A DNA stretch of 64,000 bases from Paracoccus haematequi (GCF_900631945.1 NZ_UZWE01000026.1:1-64000); one strand, 5' to 3'; positions 27,421-38,923 are shown, counted from the first letter of the stretch. Notes: generated by a model not told the origin, from the sequence alone. Translations and numbers: made by a program.

Positions 27421-27744
27421 CTATTCCTGTTGCGGGGCGGGCCGGATGTCGAACACGCTGTCCATCCGGGTCAGGCGGAACACGCGTTCGACGTTCGGGG
27501 TCAGCCCCTCCAGCACCAGGGGCAGCGATTCGGGCAGCGCCTTGCGCACCGCGATCATCGCCCCCAGGCCCGAGCTGTCCATGAAATCGACGCGCCGCAT
27601 GTCCAGGCGCACCGGCTTGCGGCCCCGCAGCACGATTTCGCGCAGCCGGTCCTTGAACCGGGTGGCGATGGCCGCGTCGATGCGCGCATCCTGGATGGTG
27701 ACGATCAGTTCGGCGTCGGCTTCGTTGACGATCAATATGGGCAT
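27421..27744 (-). CDS. STAS-domain anti-sigma-factor antagonist
   Basis: The 107-residue protein consists of a single STAS domain. The phospho-acceptor region is FMDSSGLGAM, with serines at about 57-58. ITVRN-like strands are replaced by LIVTIQDARIDAAIATRF, and the C-terminal part has VFRLTRMDSVFDI. It is the expected partner of the adjacent ATPase and is placed first in the pair. STAS proteins bind and sequester the anti-sigma factor when unphosphorylated. It diverges from the Anbu operon across 273 bases. Confidence 0.87.
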   Translation of the reverse strand: MPILIVNEADAELIVTIQDARIDAAIATRFKDRLREIVLRGRKPVRLDMRRVDFMDSSGLGAMIAVRKALPESLPLVLEGLTPNVERVFRLTRMDSVFDIRPAPQQE

Positions 27745-28017
27745 GTCGGTCCTCTGCGCTGTCCGGTCAGGCCTAAAGGAAAAAGGTTACCATCCGGTAA
27801 GCGCCGCCCCGCCCCGTAACACCCCGTCGGTCCGCATTCATCCTGCCCAAAACAGCGGCAGATGCCGGTGCACGCGCCCGTTCCTGCCCAAGGCGTGATC
27901 CCGATCTGCGGAACTTTCGCGCAGGGCAGGCTATTCCTCTGTGGACTTGGGAAAATCCGTCTCTGATCATTGTCAGGAAGAGGCCCGCGAAGGGTCCGGT
28001 TTTAGCGGGTGGGATCT
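27745..28017. promoter_or_regulatory. Divergent intergenic region between the STAS gene and the Anbu operon
   Basis: This 273-base gap should contain promoters for both directions. A small inverted repeat, TTACC/GGTAA (27787-27800), and a GGAAC (27910-27914) are visible. No matching -10 or EcfG-type second box follows GGAAC at the expected distance. The start of the permuted ATP-grasp gene is preceded by GCGGGTGGGA. I see no known riboswitch or small gene here. Confidence 0.35.
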
Positions 28018-29427
28018 ATGACGTATTACAACGAGATGTATGAGGGATCGCAGGTTCGCGACCCTTATGCACGGCTCAGCCAATGGGTCGAGACGATGCC
28101 GGCGGATTTCCGGCAGATGAAGCAGGCCGAGGCCGAAGCCCTGTTCCGCCGCATCGGCATCACCTTCGCGGTCTATGGCGAAGGCGGCGACCCCGACCGG
28201 CTGATCCCCTTCGACATGATGCCCCGCGTCTTCGAACAGGCCGAATGGCGCAAGCTGGAACGCGGCATCAAGCAGCGCGCCCGCGCCCTGAACGCCTTCC
28301 TGCGCGATGTCTATGGCCGGGCCGAGATCGTGCGCGCCGGCCGCATCCCCGCCCGGCTGGTCTATCAGAACGAGGCCTACGAGAAGGCCGTGGTCGGCGT
28401 CGTCCCGCCGCGCGGCGTCTATTCCCACATCATCGGCATCGACCTGGTGCGCACCGCCAAGGACCAGTTCTACGTGCTGGAGGACAACTGCCGCACGCCG
28501 TCGGGCGTCAGCTACATGCTGGAGAACCGGGAAATCATGATGCGGATGTTCCCCGGCCTGTTCCGGGGCAACCGGATCGAGCCGGTGGACCAGTATCCCG
28601 ACCTGCTGCGCCGCACGCTGGAATCGGTGGCCCCCGCGAAATGCCACGACCGGCCCACCTGCGTGGTCCTGACGCCCGGCCATTTCAACAGCGCCTATTA
28701 CGAACACAGCTTCCTGGCCAACCTGATGGGCGTCGAGCTGGTCGAGGGACAGGATCTGTTCGTGGACGGCGAATTCGTCTATATGCGCACCACCCAGGGG
28801 CCGAAGCGCGTGGACGTGATCTATCGCCGCATCGACGACCCCTTCCTGGACCCGCTGTGCTTCCGCCCCGATTCGATGCTGGGCGTGCCGGGGCTGATGG
28901 ATGTCTATCGGTCCGGGGGCGTGTCGATCTGTTCGGCGCCGGGCGCGGGCGTGGCCGACGACAAGGCGATCTATACCTTCGTGCCGGAAATGGTCCGGTT
29001 CTATCTGGGCGAGGAGCCGCTGTTGCAGAATGTCCAGACCTGGACGCTGTGGAAGGACGACGACTACAAATACGTCATGGAAAACCTGGCCGATCTGGTG
29101 GTGAAGGAGGTCCACGGATCGGGTGGCTACGGGATGCTGGTCGGGCCGAAATCCACGAAAGACGAGATCGAGGCCTTCCGCGCCAAGATCCAGGCTGATC
29201 CCGGCAACTATATCGCCCAGCCGACGCTGGCGCTGTCCACCTGCCCGACCTTCGTGGCCGAGGGACTGGCGCCGCGCCATGTCGACCTGCGCCCCTATTG
29301 CCTGTGCGGCGACCGGATCGAACTGGTGCCGGGCGGGCTGACCCGCGTGGCGTTGCGCGAAGGCAGCCTTGTCGTCAATTCGTCGCAGGGCGGGGGCGTC
29401 AAGGACACCTGGGTTCTGTCGGAATAG
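28018..29427 (+). CDS. Circularly permuted ATP-grasp protein of the Anbu operon (COG2308)
   Basis: The 469-residue protein belongs to the permuted ATP-grasp family that accompanies Anbu peptidases. Segments seen are FYVLEDNCRTPSGVSYMLEN in the first half, VYRSGGVSICSAPGAGVADD, and VVKEVHGSGGYGMLVGPKS, a glycine-rich loop typical of ATP-grasp lysine/Gly motifs. Comparative work proposes these enzymes ligate amino acids or make short peptides that are later processed by the transglutaminase and Anbu. That is a prediction, not a demonstrated reaction. The ATG at 28018 was preferred to the in-frame GTG at 28009. It is the first of four genes in the same direction. Confidence 0.92.
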   Translation: MTYYNEMYEGSQVRDPYARLSQWVETMPADFRQMKQAEAEALFRRIGITFAVYGEGGDPDRLIPFDMMPRVFEQAEWRKLERGIKQRARALNAFLRDVYGRAEIVRAGRIPARLVYQNEAYEKAVVGVVPPRGVYSHIIGIDLVRTAKDQFYVLEDNCRTPSGVSYMLENREIMMRMFPGLFRGNRIEPVDQYPDLLRRTLESVAPAKCHDRPTCVVLTPGHFNSAYYEHSFLANLMGVELVEGQDLFVDGEFVYMRTTQGPKRVDVIYRRIDDPFLDPLCFRPDSMLGVPGLMDVYRSGGVSICSAPGAGVADDKAIYTFVPEMVRFYLGEEPLLQNVQTWTLWKDDDYKYVMENLADLVVKEVHGSGGYGMLVGPKSTKDEIEAFRAKIQADPGNYIAQPTLALSTCPTFVAEGLAPRHVDLRPYCLCGDRIELVPGGLTRVALREGSLVVNSSQGGGVKDTWVLSE

Positions 29428-29440
29428 GAAGGGGACGCAC

Positions 29441-30397
29441 ATGCTCAGCCGCACCGCCGCCAACCTATTCTGGATGGGCCGCCACCTGGAACGCGCCGAC
29501 ACCGCCGCCCGCCTGCTGGATGTGGGCCAGCGGATCACGCTGCTGCCCAACACCGCCTCGGGCTATCAGAACGAATGGAATTCGCTGTTGCAGGCGTCCG
29601 GGTCAGCCGACCTGTTCGCCCAGAAATACGGCGAGATCAGCCAGGAAAACATCGAGGAGTTCATTTTCTTCGACCGAGAGAACCCGTCATCGGTGATGTC
29701 CTGCATCGAAAAGGCGCGCGAAGCCGGGCGCATCGTGCGCACCGCCCTGACCAGCCAGGTCTGGGACGCGCTGAACATGGCCTATCAGGATCTGCGGCAG
29801 CTCGAACGGACGCCGCGCGACAAGCTGGACACGGCCTCGCTGACCGATGTGACGACCAGCCACACCTCGACCGTGCGGGGCGCGATCAACGCCACGCAAC
29901 TGCGCAACGACGGCTGGCATTTCATGAACCTGGGCTATGGCCTGGAACGCGCGGACGCCACGGCGCGGCTGCTGGACGTGAAATACTATGTCCTGCTGCC
30001 CCGGATCGAGTTCGTGGGATCGGGGCTGGACACCTATCAATGGCAGGTGATCCTGCGGGCGCTGTCGGCGCATCGGTCCTATCATTGGGCCTATGGCGGC
30101 GACATCACGGCAGGCAGGGTCGCGGATTTCCTGATCCTGAACGGCGAAAGCCCCCGGTCGCTGATCACTGCGCTGTACGAGGCGGTCTGGAACCTGGAAG
30201 GCATCGCCAAGCGCTATGGCGACACCGTGCCGACCAACGCCCGCGACAAGGCGCGCGAGGTGCTGGGCCGGTTGCAGGCGCATGACATCGACATGATCTT
30301 CGACGAAGGGTTGCACGAATTCCTGACCTGGTTCATCGGGGAAATCGGCACGATTTCGACCCTGGTCCACGAAGATTACCTGCTGGGAGGGTCGTGA
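29441..30397 (+). CDS. Alpha-E domain protein of the Anbu operon (COG2307)
   Basis: The 318-residue protein is an all-alpha 'alpha-E' protein with the family's N-terminal SRTAANLFWMGRHLERADTA signature and a repeated ERADATARLLD in the middle, which suggests an internal duplication of a helical unit. It always accompanies the permuted ATP-grasp protein, and no catalytic residues are established. It starts 13 bases after the ATP-grasp stop (good AGGAAGGGG site) and overlaps the next gene by ATGA. A partner or scaffold role within the complex is inferred from co-occurrence. Confidence 0.9.
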   Translation: MLSRTAANLFWMGRHLERADTAARLLDVGQRITLLPNTASGYQNEWNSLLQASGSADLFAQKYGEISQENIEEFIFFDRENPSSVMSCIEKAREAGRIVRTALTSQVWDALNMAYQDLRQLERTPRDKLDTASLTDVTTSHTSTVRGAINATQLRNDGWHFMNLGYGLERADATARLLDVKYYVLLPRIEFVGSGLDTYQWQVILRALSAHRSYHWAYGGDITAGRVADFLILNGESPRSLITALYEAVWNLEGIAKRYGDTVPTNARDKAREVLGRLQAHDIDMIFDEGLHEFLTWFIGEIGTISTLVHEDYLLGGS

Positions 30398-31239
30398 TGA
30401 AGCTGCGCATCGTTCATCAGACGGTTTACCGCTATGACCTGCCGGTCAGGAACCTGGTCCAAAGCCTGCGGCTGACGCCCTCGGTCTTCGAAGGGCAGCG
30501 GACCCATGATTGGGTGATCGACGTGTCGGGCGGCATTCGCGGCCCCGGTTTTCGCGATGGCGCGGGCGACTGGATCGAGGGCTGGACCGTGCGCGGCCCG
30601 ACCGAGGAGGTCGTCGTCGCCACATCCGGGCGTGTCGAGACGCGCGATACCGCGGGCGTGCTGCGCGGGCATCGCGAACTGATCCATCCGCTGGCCTATC
30701 TGCGCGACACGGTGGCGACCAGGGCAGACGCGGCGCTGCGGGATCTGGCGGCCGGCGTGACGGATGCCTCGGATCCGCTGGGCCTGGCGCATCGCCTGTC
30801 GGCGGCGGTGTCCGAGGCCATCGCCTATCGGCCGGGGCGGACGGAATTCCACACCACCGCCGCCGAGGCCTTGGCCCAGGGCGAAGGCGTCTGTCAGGAC
30901 CACGCCCATGCGCTGATCGCGGTGGCCCGACTGCGCGACCTGCCCGCGCGCTATGTCTCGGGCTATCTGCACAGCACCGCCGGGGGCGAGGCGCATGAGG
31001 CCGCCCATGCCTGGGCTGAAATCCATGTCCAGGGTCTGGGCTGGGTCGGTTTCGACCCCGCGAACCGCTGCTGCCCCGACGAACGCTATGTCCGGCTGGG
31101 ATCGGGGCTGGACGCCCTGGACGCCGCGCCGATCCGGGGAATCGCGGCAGGCCAGGGGATCGAGACGCTGGATGTGGCCGTCAATGTCGAGGAAGTGGAA
31201 CGCTTCCAGACCCAGAGCCAGAGCCAGACGCAAAGCTGA
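30397..31239 (+). CDS. Transglutaminase-like cysteine peptidase of the Anbu operon
   Basis: The 280-residue protein has an N-terminal bacterial transglutaminase-associated domain (IVHQTVYRYDLPVRNLVQSL) and a catalytic domain with the Cys-His-Asp triad. These are GVCQDHAHALIAVARL (cysteine), EAAHAWAEIHVQ (histidine) and GFDPANRC (aspartate). It may cleave or cross-link peptides. The start is chosen at the ATG of GTGATGA overlapping the alpha-E stop. The C-terminus is unusual: the last ten residues are QTQSQSQTQS, encoded by imperfect hexamer repeats directly before a palindromic element. It lies 136 bases before the Anbu gene. Confidence 0.9.
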   Translation: MKLRIVHQTVYRYDLPVRNLVQSLRLTPSVFEGQRTHDWVIDVSGGIRGPGFRDGAGDWIEGWTVRGPTEEVVVATSGRVETRDTAGVLRGHRELIHPLAYLRDTVATRADAALRDLAAGVTDASDPLGLAHRLSAAVSEAIAYRPGRTEFHTTAAEALAQGEGVCQDHAHALIAVARLRDLPARYVSGYLHSTAGGEAHEAAHAWAEIHVQGLGWVGFDPANRCCPDERYVRLGSGLDALDAAPIRGIAAGQGIETLDVAVNVEEVERFQTQSQSQTQS

Positions 31240-31242
31240 CAA

Positions 31243-31310
31243 GAACGGGGGGCTGCCGCCCCCGTCCGCCAGGGCGGACTCCCCCGCGGATATTTGGACC
31301 AAGGCAAAAG
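31243..31310 (+). repeat. Palindromic repeat copy between transglutaminase and Anbu genes
   Basis: Two hairpins occur in series, ACGGGGG/CCCCCGT (31245-31251/31259-31265) and GTCCGCC/GGCGGAC (31264-31270/31273-31279). CCCCCGCGGATATTT and ACCAAGGCAAAA then follow. They lie within what should be one operon, so the element may partially terminate or process the transcript. Confidence 0.8.
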
Positions 31311-31375
31311 GACCGATTGCGGCAGCGTGGCGACGCCTCTAGATTGCCCGCGATCATGACGGGGAAGACGCAGCC

Positions 31376-32101
31376 ATGACCTATTGCGTCGGCTTGAAGC
31401 TGAATGCCGGACTGGTGCTGCTGTCGGACACGCGCACCAATGCGGGCCTGGACAACATCGCCTGCTATCGCAAGATGTTCTTCTTCGAGGAGCCGGGCGA
31501 ACGCGCCGTCGTGGTGATGACCGCCGGGTCGCTGTCGGTCACCCAGACCACGCTGGCGCGCCTGAACGAGGCCATCCATGACGAGATGGCGGACGAGACG
31601 ACCTCGATCATGAAGGCGCAGACGATGTTGCAGGTCGCGACCATCATCGGCGACACGCTGGCGCGCACCCGCCGCGAGATCGCCGAGCAGTGCCGCGACC
31701 TGCGCCAGCAGGCTTCGGCCAGCATGATCGTCGCCGGCCAGCGCCAGGGCGGGGACATGCGCATGTACCTGATCTATCCCGAGGGCAACTTCATCGAAGC
31801 GACCGAGGACACGCCCTTCCTGCAAATCGGCGAACACAAATACGGCAAGCCGATCCTGGACCGGGTGGTAACCCCCGCGACCAGCCTAACGGACGCGCAG
31901 AAGGCCGTTCTGCTGTCGATGGATTCGACGCTGCGGTCGAACCTGTCGGTCGGAATGCCGCTGGATCTGGCGATCATCGAACAGGGCGCCTGCGCGATCA
32001 CCACCCGCCGCCGTATTCTGGACGGCGATGCCGATTTCGCGCGGATGAGCGCGGCCTGGTCCGCCGCCCTGCGCGACAGCTTCGTCAATATCCAGCTCTG
32101 A
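31376..32101 (+). CDS. Anbu, proteasome-like N-terminal-nucleophile peptidase
   Basis: The 241-residue protein is an ancestral beta subunit (Anbu). No propeptide is needed, since after Met removal Thr becomes residue 1 (TYCVGLKLNAG). The proteasome-type catalytic set is visible: Thr1, Asp17 in SDTRTNAG and Lys32 in CYRKM. The rest has the layered helix-strand pattern of HslV-like subunits (GDTLARTRREIAEQC, ASASMIVAGQRQGGD). Anbu assembles into open helical rings or dodecamer-like spirals in published structures. Its substrate is unknown. Operon partners suggest a peptide-synthesis and -processing pathway. Confidence 0.93.
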   Translation: MTYCVGLKLNAGLVLLSDTRTNAGLDNIACYRKMFFFEEPGERAVVVMTAGSLSVTQTTLARLNEAIHDEMADETTSIMKAQTMLQVATIIGDTLARTRREIAEQCRDLRQQASASMIVAGQRQGGDMRMYLIYPEGNFIEATEDTPFLQIGEHKYGKPILDRVVTPATSLTDAQKAVLLSMDSTLRSNLSVGMPLDLAIIEQGACAITTRRRILDGDADFARMSAAWSAALRDSFVNIQL

Positions 32102-32209
32102 CCGGCGGCGGCATTCCCGCCCGCCCCGGCAACACAGATTTGCCCGCGAAGGCGGTTGAGCCGGAGATGACGCGACGTTAAACGGGTCCACCATCCCCGG
32201 AGGAACAGA

Positions 32210-34489
<2,280 letters not shown>

Positions 34490-34552
34490 GGGGGCGCTGC
34501 CCCCAATCGCCTGCGGCGATTTCCCCCGGGATATTTGAACCAAGGCAAAGAG
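34490..34552 (+). repeat. Palindromic repeat copy after maeB
   Basis: The hairpins are GGGGGC/GCCCCC (34490-34495/34499-34504) and AATCGCC/GGCGATT (34505-34511/34515-34521). CCCCCGGGATATTT and ACCAAGGCAAAG follow. It starts one base after the maeB stop, so it probably doubles as its 3' end. Confidence 0.82.
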
Positions 34553-34573
34553 GAGATGCGTCCTTTGCCTTGG
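34540..34573. repeat. 11-bp inverted repeat between convergent maeB and trhO
   Basis: CCAAGGCAAAG (34540-34550) and CTTTGCCTTGG (34563-34573) are exact reverse complements with a 12-base spacer. The left arm is the tail of the dispersed palindromic element, so the right arm looks like a tail remnant of a second, opposite-facing copy. It could act as a bidirectional terminator hairpin, though T-runs are weak. Confidence 0.7.
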
Positions 34574-34587
34574 CGGAACCGTCGCGG

Positions 34588-35490
34588 TCAGTCGGGCTTG
34601 CGCGCTGCCGCCAGGCCGAACTGCCGGTGGCGTTCGCGGAAGCGGGCGCGGTCGTCCGGGGAATATTCCTTGATGCAGCGGTGGCAGCAGACGCCATCCT
34701 CGTATTCGGGACGCTGGCGATCCTCGGGCGCCAGCGGGCGGCGGCACGCGTGGCAAAGCCCGTGGCGGCCCGGCCGCAGGCCGTGGGTCAGGCTGACGCG
34801 CCGGTCGAAGACGAAGCATTCGCCCCGCCACAGGCTGTCATCCTCGGGCACCTGTTCCAGATATTTCAGGATTCCGCCCTTCAGATGGAACACCTGATCG
34901 ACCCCTTGAGACAGCAGATAGTTCGTCGATTTCTCGCAGCGGATGCCGCCGGTGCAGAACATCGCCACGCGCTTTCCCGCGAACCGGGCCGCGTTGGCTT
35001 GCCACCAGGCGGGAAAGTCGCGGAACGACCGGGTGCCGGGATCGACAGCGCCCGCGAAGGTGCCGATCTCGACCTCGTAATCGTTGCGGGTGTCGATCAC
35101 GGCCACGTCCGGGGCGCTGATCAGCGCGTTCCAGTCGGCCGGTTCGACGTAATGGGCGACCGAGGCGCGGGGATCGACATCGGGCTGGCCCATCGTCACG
35201 ATTTCCCGCTTCAGCCGCACCTTCATCTTGCCGAAGGGCATCCGGTCGGTCGGGCTTTCCTTCCACTCCATATCCGCGCAGCCCGGCAGGGCGCGGATAT
35301 GGGCCAGCACCGCATCGACGCCCGCCCGCGTTCCGGCGATGGTGCCGTTGATCCCCTCGGGCGCCAGCAGCAGGGTGCCCTTGACGCCATGGCCGCAGGC
35401 CAGCTTGGCCAGCGGCGCCCGAAAGGCGGCGGGGTCGGGCATCCTGGTGAAATGATACAGCGCAGCGACGATCAGCATGGGGGCGGCCAT
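34588..35490 (-). CDS. trhO: TrhO-type rhodanese domain tRNA uridine hydroxylase
   Basis: The 300-residue protein has the acylphosphatase-like N-terminal part ([36 protein letters not shown]) and a rhodanese domain with active-site [13 protein letters not shown] Cys-rich C-terminal tail ([19 protein letters not shown]) probably binds zinc. TrhO proteins hydroxylate wobble U34 in tRNA for 5-hydroxyuridine. Several in-frame starts exist (35499, 35490, 35478). The second was taken because GCAGGA lies upstream. It is convergent to maeB and divergent from pncA. The older name YceA applies. Confidence 0.9.
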   Translation of the reverse strand: MAAPMLIVAALYHFTRMPDPAAFRAPLAKLACGHGVKGTLLLAPEGINGTIAGTRAGVDAVLAHIRALPGCADMEWKESPTDRMPFGKMKVRLKREIVTMGQPDVDPRASVAHYVEPADWNALISAPDVAVIDTRNDYEVEIGTFAGAVDPGTRSFRDFPAWWQANAARFAGKRVAMFCTGGIRCEKSTNYLLSQGVDQVFHLKGGILKYLEQVPEDDSLWRGECFVFDRRVSLTHGLRPGRHGLCHACRRPLAPEDRQRPEYEDGVCCHRCIKEYSPDDRARFRERHRQFGLAAARKPD

Positions 35491-35575
35491 AGCCAGCATC
35501 CTGCGGCCTTGCAAGCCATTGACCCCGGCCGCGGCAGTTCCTAGGCATGGTCCACCGTGCAGCAAGGGGGATGGG

Positions 35576-36172
35576 ATGGCACGCGCCCTGATCGTCATCG
35601 ACATGCAGGCCGATTTCTGCCCCGGCGGCGCCCTTGCGGTGACGGGCGGCGATACCATCGTGGGCCCCATCAATGCGCTGATGGCCGGTTTCGACGCGGT
35701 GGTGCTGACCCAGGACTGGCATCCCGCCGATCACGCCAGCTTCGCCGCCAACCATCCGGGCGCGGCGCCGTTCAGCGTGACGGACATGCCCTATGGGCCG
35801 CAGGTGCTGTGGCCCCGCCATTGCGTGATCGGCACGCCGGGCGCCGATTTCCACCCTGGTCTGGATCTGTCCCGCGCCGACCTGGTGATCCGCAAGGGCT
35901 TCCGGCCCGCCATCGACAGCTATTCCGCCTTCTTCGAAAACGACCGTCAGACCCCCACTGGCCTGGCCGGATACCTGCGCGACCGGGGGCTTTCCGACCT
36001 GTCCTTCGTCGGCCTTGCCCATGATTTCTGCGTCGCCTGGAGCGCGGTCGACGCCGCGAAACTGGGCTTTGCCGCCACCGTGATCGAATCCGCCACCCGC
36101 GCCATCGACCTGGACGGCAGCCGCGACCGAGCCCGCGCCGACATGCGCGCCGCCGGCGTCAACCTGGAGTGA
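35576..36172 (+). CDS. pncA: Nicotinamidase
   Basis: The 198-residue isochorismatase-fold hydrolase deamidates nicotinamide to nicotinate. Asp in [12 protein letters not shown] (about 10), Lys in VIRKGF and Cys in [12 protein letters not shown] form the triad. The metal-site [10 protein letters not shown] is also present. The ATG with AAGGGGG upstream is followed three bases after its end by pncB, an obvious NAD-salvage operon. Length fits bacterial PncA. The motif before the cysteine is GLAHDFCV where many have GLATDYCV, a minor variation. Confidence 0.93.
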   Translation: MARALIVIDMQADFCPGGALAVTGGDTIVGPINALMAGFDAVVLTQDWHPADHASFAANHPGAAPFSVTDMPYGPQVLWPRHCVIGTPGADFHPGLDLSRADLVIRKGFRPAIDSYSAFFENDRQTPTGLAGYLRDRGLSDLSFVGLAHDFCVAWSAVDAAKLGFAATVIESATRAIDLDGSRDRARADMRAAGVNLE

Positions 36173-36175
36173 CCG

Positions 36176-37468
36176 ATGGCCGATATCGCCACCCGCGTCT
36201 ATAACCACAAATGGAAGATCGACCCGATCGTCCGGTCGCTGATCGACACCGACTTCTACAAGTTGCTGATGTGCCAGTCGATCTTTCGCAACCGGCCCGA
36301 CACTACGGTCCGTTTCAGCCTGATCAACCGGACCACCCGCATCCGCCTGGCCGACCTGATCGACGAGGGAGAGCTGCGCGAACAGCTGGACCATGTTCGC
36401 GGCCTGTCGCTGACGCGGGGCGAATCCACCTGGCTGCGGGGCAACACCTTCTATGGCAAGCGCCAGATGTTCCGCCCCGATTTCATGGAGTTCCTGGAAA
36501 ACCTGCGCCTGCCCCCCTATCAGCTGGAAAAGCGCGACGGCCAGTACGAACTGACCTTCGAGGGCCGCTGGCCCGAGGTGATGCTGTGGGAAATTCCCGC
36601 GCTTGCCATCCTGATGGAATTGCGCTCGCGCGCCGTCCTGACGACGCTGGGCCGATTCGAATTGCAGGTTCTCTATGCCCGCGCCATGACCCGGCTGTGG
36701 GAAAAGATCGAGATCCTGCGTACCCTGCCCGACCTGCGCATCGCCGATTTCGGCACAAGGCGGCGCCACAGCTTCCTGTGGCAGGACTGGGCCGTCCAGG
36801 CCATGATCGAGGGCCTGGGGGAACGCTTCACCGGCACCTCGAACTGCCTGATCGCCATGCGCCGCGATATCGAGGCGATCGGCACCAATGCCCATGAACT
36901 GCCGATGGTCTATGCCGCGCTTGCCGAAACGGACGAGGATCTGCGGCGCGCCCCCTATGAGGTTCTGGCCGACTGGCACGAGGAGCATGACGGCAACCTG
37001 CGCATGATCCTGCCCGACACCTACGGAACCGAAGGTTTCCTGAAAGGCGCGCCCGACTGGCTGGCGGGCTGGACGGGGATCCGCATCGACAGCGGCGATC
37101 CGGCGGCGGGCGCGGAAACCGCGATCCGCTGGTGGCAGGACCGGGGCGAGGATCCGCGCCAGAAGCTGGTGATCTTTTCAGACGGGCTGGACGTGAAGAA
37201 GATCGTCGAGCTGCACCACCAATTCCATGGCCGGGTCAAGGTTAGCTTCGGCTGGGGCACGCTGCTGACCAACGATTTCCGGGGCCTGGTCGCGGGCGAC
37301 GGGCTGGCGCCCTTCAGCCTGGTCTGCAAGGCGGTCTCGGCCAACGGCCGCCCGACGGTCAAGCTGTCGGACAATCCCGCCAAGGCGACCGGCCCGGCGG
37401 ACGAGATCGCCCGCTATCGCCGGGTCTTCGGCGTGGACAACCAGGCGCGGATGGACGTGGTGGTGTAA
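36176..37468 (+). CDS. pncB: Nicotinate phosphoribosyltransferase
   Basis: The 430-residue enzyme converts nicotinate and PRPP to nicotinate mononucleotide. It starts after [19 protein letters not shown], a typical N-terminal block. It also carries [20 protein letters not shown] (about 190-210), the regulatory histidine in [16 protein letters not shown], and [12 protein letters not shown] near the C-terminus. Coupling with pncA is tight (three bases between stop and start). It ends nine bases from the convergent phosphate-permease gene. Length and motifs are complete. Confidence 0.95.
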   Translation: MADIATRVYNHKWKIDPIVRSLIDTDFYKLLMCQSIFRNRPDTTVRFSLINRTTRIRLADLIDEGELREQLDHVRGLSLTRGESTWLRGNTFYGKRQMFRPDFMEFLENLRLPPYQLEKRDGQYELTFEGRWPEVMLWEIPALAILMELRSRAVLTTLGRFELQVLYARAMTRLWEKIEILRTLPDLRIADFGTRRRHSFLWQDWAVQAMIEGLGERFTGTSNCLIAMRRDIEAIGTNAHELPMVYAALAETDEDLRRAPYEVLADWHEEHDGNLRMILPDTYGTEGFLKGAPDWLAGWTGIRIDSGDPAAGAETAIRWWQDRGEDPRQKLVIFSDGLDVKKIVELHHQFHGRVKVSFGWGTLLTNDFRGLVAGDGLAPFSLVCKAVSANGRPTVKLSDNPAKATGPADEIARYRRVFGVDNQARMDVVV

Positions 37469-37477
37469 CGCGCCTCC

Positions 37478-38914
37478 TCAGGCCCCCATCAACCACAGCA
37501 TCGCCAGGCAGCACAGCCCGCCCAGCAGCGCGGTGATCGGCACCGTCACGACCCAGGCCACGGTGATCGTCGCCACATGGCTGCGGCGGATCAGCTGGCG
37601 CCTTTGCCGTTCCTCGGCCGGCAGGGCCGCGCGACGGCGGTCGGCGCGGCGGTCCAGCATCTCTCGCACGAAGCCCACGCCGAAGACCCCGCCCACCGCG
37701 ACATGGGTCGAGGACACCGGCAGCCCCCAGCCCGAGGCGAACAGCACGATCATCGCCGTCGCCAGCGTGATGCAGAAGGCGCGGGCCGGGTTGAGCCGGG
37801 TGATCCCCTCGCCGATGACGCCGACCAGCCGACGCCCGAACAGAAGGGCGCCCAGGGCGATGGCGGTGCCCGCCAGGGCCAGCAGCAGCAGCGGGACGGG
37901 CAAGGGATCGCGGTGCGGCGGCGACAGGATGACCAGCAGCGGCCCCGCCACGTTGCCCGCATCGCCCGCGCCATGGGCAAAGGCCATCATCACGGCCGCG
38001 AACAACAGCGGCTGGCGCAGAATCCGCTTCATGCCGGGCCGGTCGCCCCCCGCCTCGGCCAGGACCTGCCCGACGCGGCGGCGCATCAGCAGCATCGCCG
38101 CCAGGCCCGCCGCCGCGCCGGGCAGCAGCGCCTGGGGAAGCCGCAGCGACAGGACGGGAACCAGGGTGGCGACATAGGCCGTGAACAGCCCGACCATGGC
38201 GCCGATCAGCGGCGGCAGCCAGGCACGGGCAGCGCGGCTGCGATCCGGCGCCTCGGCCACCTTGATGCGCAGCAGCGCCAGCAGAACCCCGGCCAGGATC
38301 GCGGCGGCCATGGGTGTCAGGATCCAGGCCAGCGCCATCATCGCGATGCCGCCCCAGGACACCGCCGCCGACCCGGCCGCCGCCAGCCCGGATCCGGCAA
38401 TCGCGCCCACGATGGAATGCGAGGTCGAGACCGGCAGGTTCGCCCCCGTCGCGACCGTGATCCAGCCCGCCGCCGCGATCAGCGCGGCCAGCATCACGAT
38501 CTGCCCGCCCGCGCCGGTCAGCACACGGACGTCCACGATCCCCTCGGCCAGGCGATGCGTGACGACATGGCCTGCCAGCGTCGCGCCCGCGATCTCGGCC
38601 GCCGCCACCAGCGCAAGGCCCGGCCCGATGGCGATGGCGCCCGCCCCCACCGCCGGACCAAGCGAGTTGGCGATGTCGTTCGCACCGATCGACAGACCCA
38701 GCCAGCCCGCCACGATCAGGCCCGCGCCGACCAGGACCAGGCCGGGTTGCTGGCCCGTGATCCCGAGCGCCAGGAAGATCAGCGATACCGCCAGCAGGAT
38801 ACCCGCGCCCAGCCGCAGGACCGGACGGACGGCATGGAACTGGGCGGATTCCGCGACGGTGATCCGACGCAGATCCCGGTCAAGAACATCGAATTGGCGG
38901 TCGGGCGGCCTCAT
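37478..38914 (-). CDS. PiT family inorganic phosphate permease
   Basis: The 478-residue membrane protein contains the two PHO-4 signature repeats: LSIGANDIANSLGPAVGAGA in the N-terminal half and AFAHGAGDAGNVAGPLLVI in the C-terminal half. About 10-12 hydrophobic helices are visible, with a basic loop between (RRRAALPAEERQRRQLIRR near the C-terminus). PiT proteins move metal-phosphate with protons and have low affinity, in contrast to the pst system at the end of this window. The N-terminus (about 45 residues) is charged and cytoplasmic. No PhoU-like regulator is adjacent. Confidence 0.9.
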   Translation of the reverse strand: MRPPDRQFDVLDRDLRRITVAESAQFHAVRPVLRLGAGILLAVSLIFLALGITGQQPGLVLVGAGLIVAGWLGLSIGANDIANSLGPAVGAGAIAIGPGLALVAAAEIAGATLAGHVVTHRLAEGIVDVRVLTGAGGQIVMLAALIAAAGWITVATGANLPVSTSHSIVGAIAGSGLAAAGSAAVSWGGIAMMALAWILTPMAAAILAGVLLALLRIKVAEAPDRSRAARAWLPPLIGAMVGLFTAYVATLVPVLSLRLPQALLPGAAAGLAAMLLMRRRVGQVLAEAGGDRPGMKRILRQPLLFAAVMMAFAHGAGDAGNVAGPLLVILSPPHRDPLPVPLLLLALAGTAIALGALLFGRRLVGVIGEGITRLNPARAFCITLATAMIVLFASGWGLPVSSTHVAVGGVFGVGFVREMLDRRADRRRAALPAEERQRRQLIRRSHVATITVAWVVTVPITALLGGLCCLAMLWLMGA

Positions 38915-38923
38915 GCCCCGTTG

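Noticed and set aside
27910..27936. GGAAC as the first half of an EcfG general-stress promoter
   Set aside because: The expected GTT box at 16-17 bases is absent (CTATT is found).
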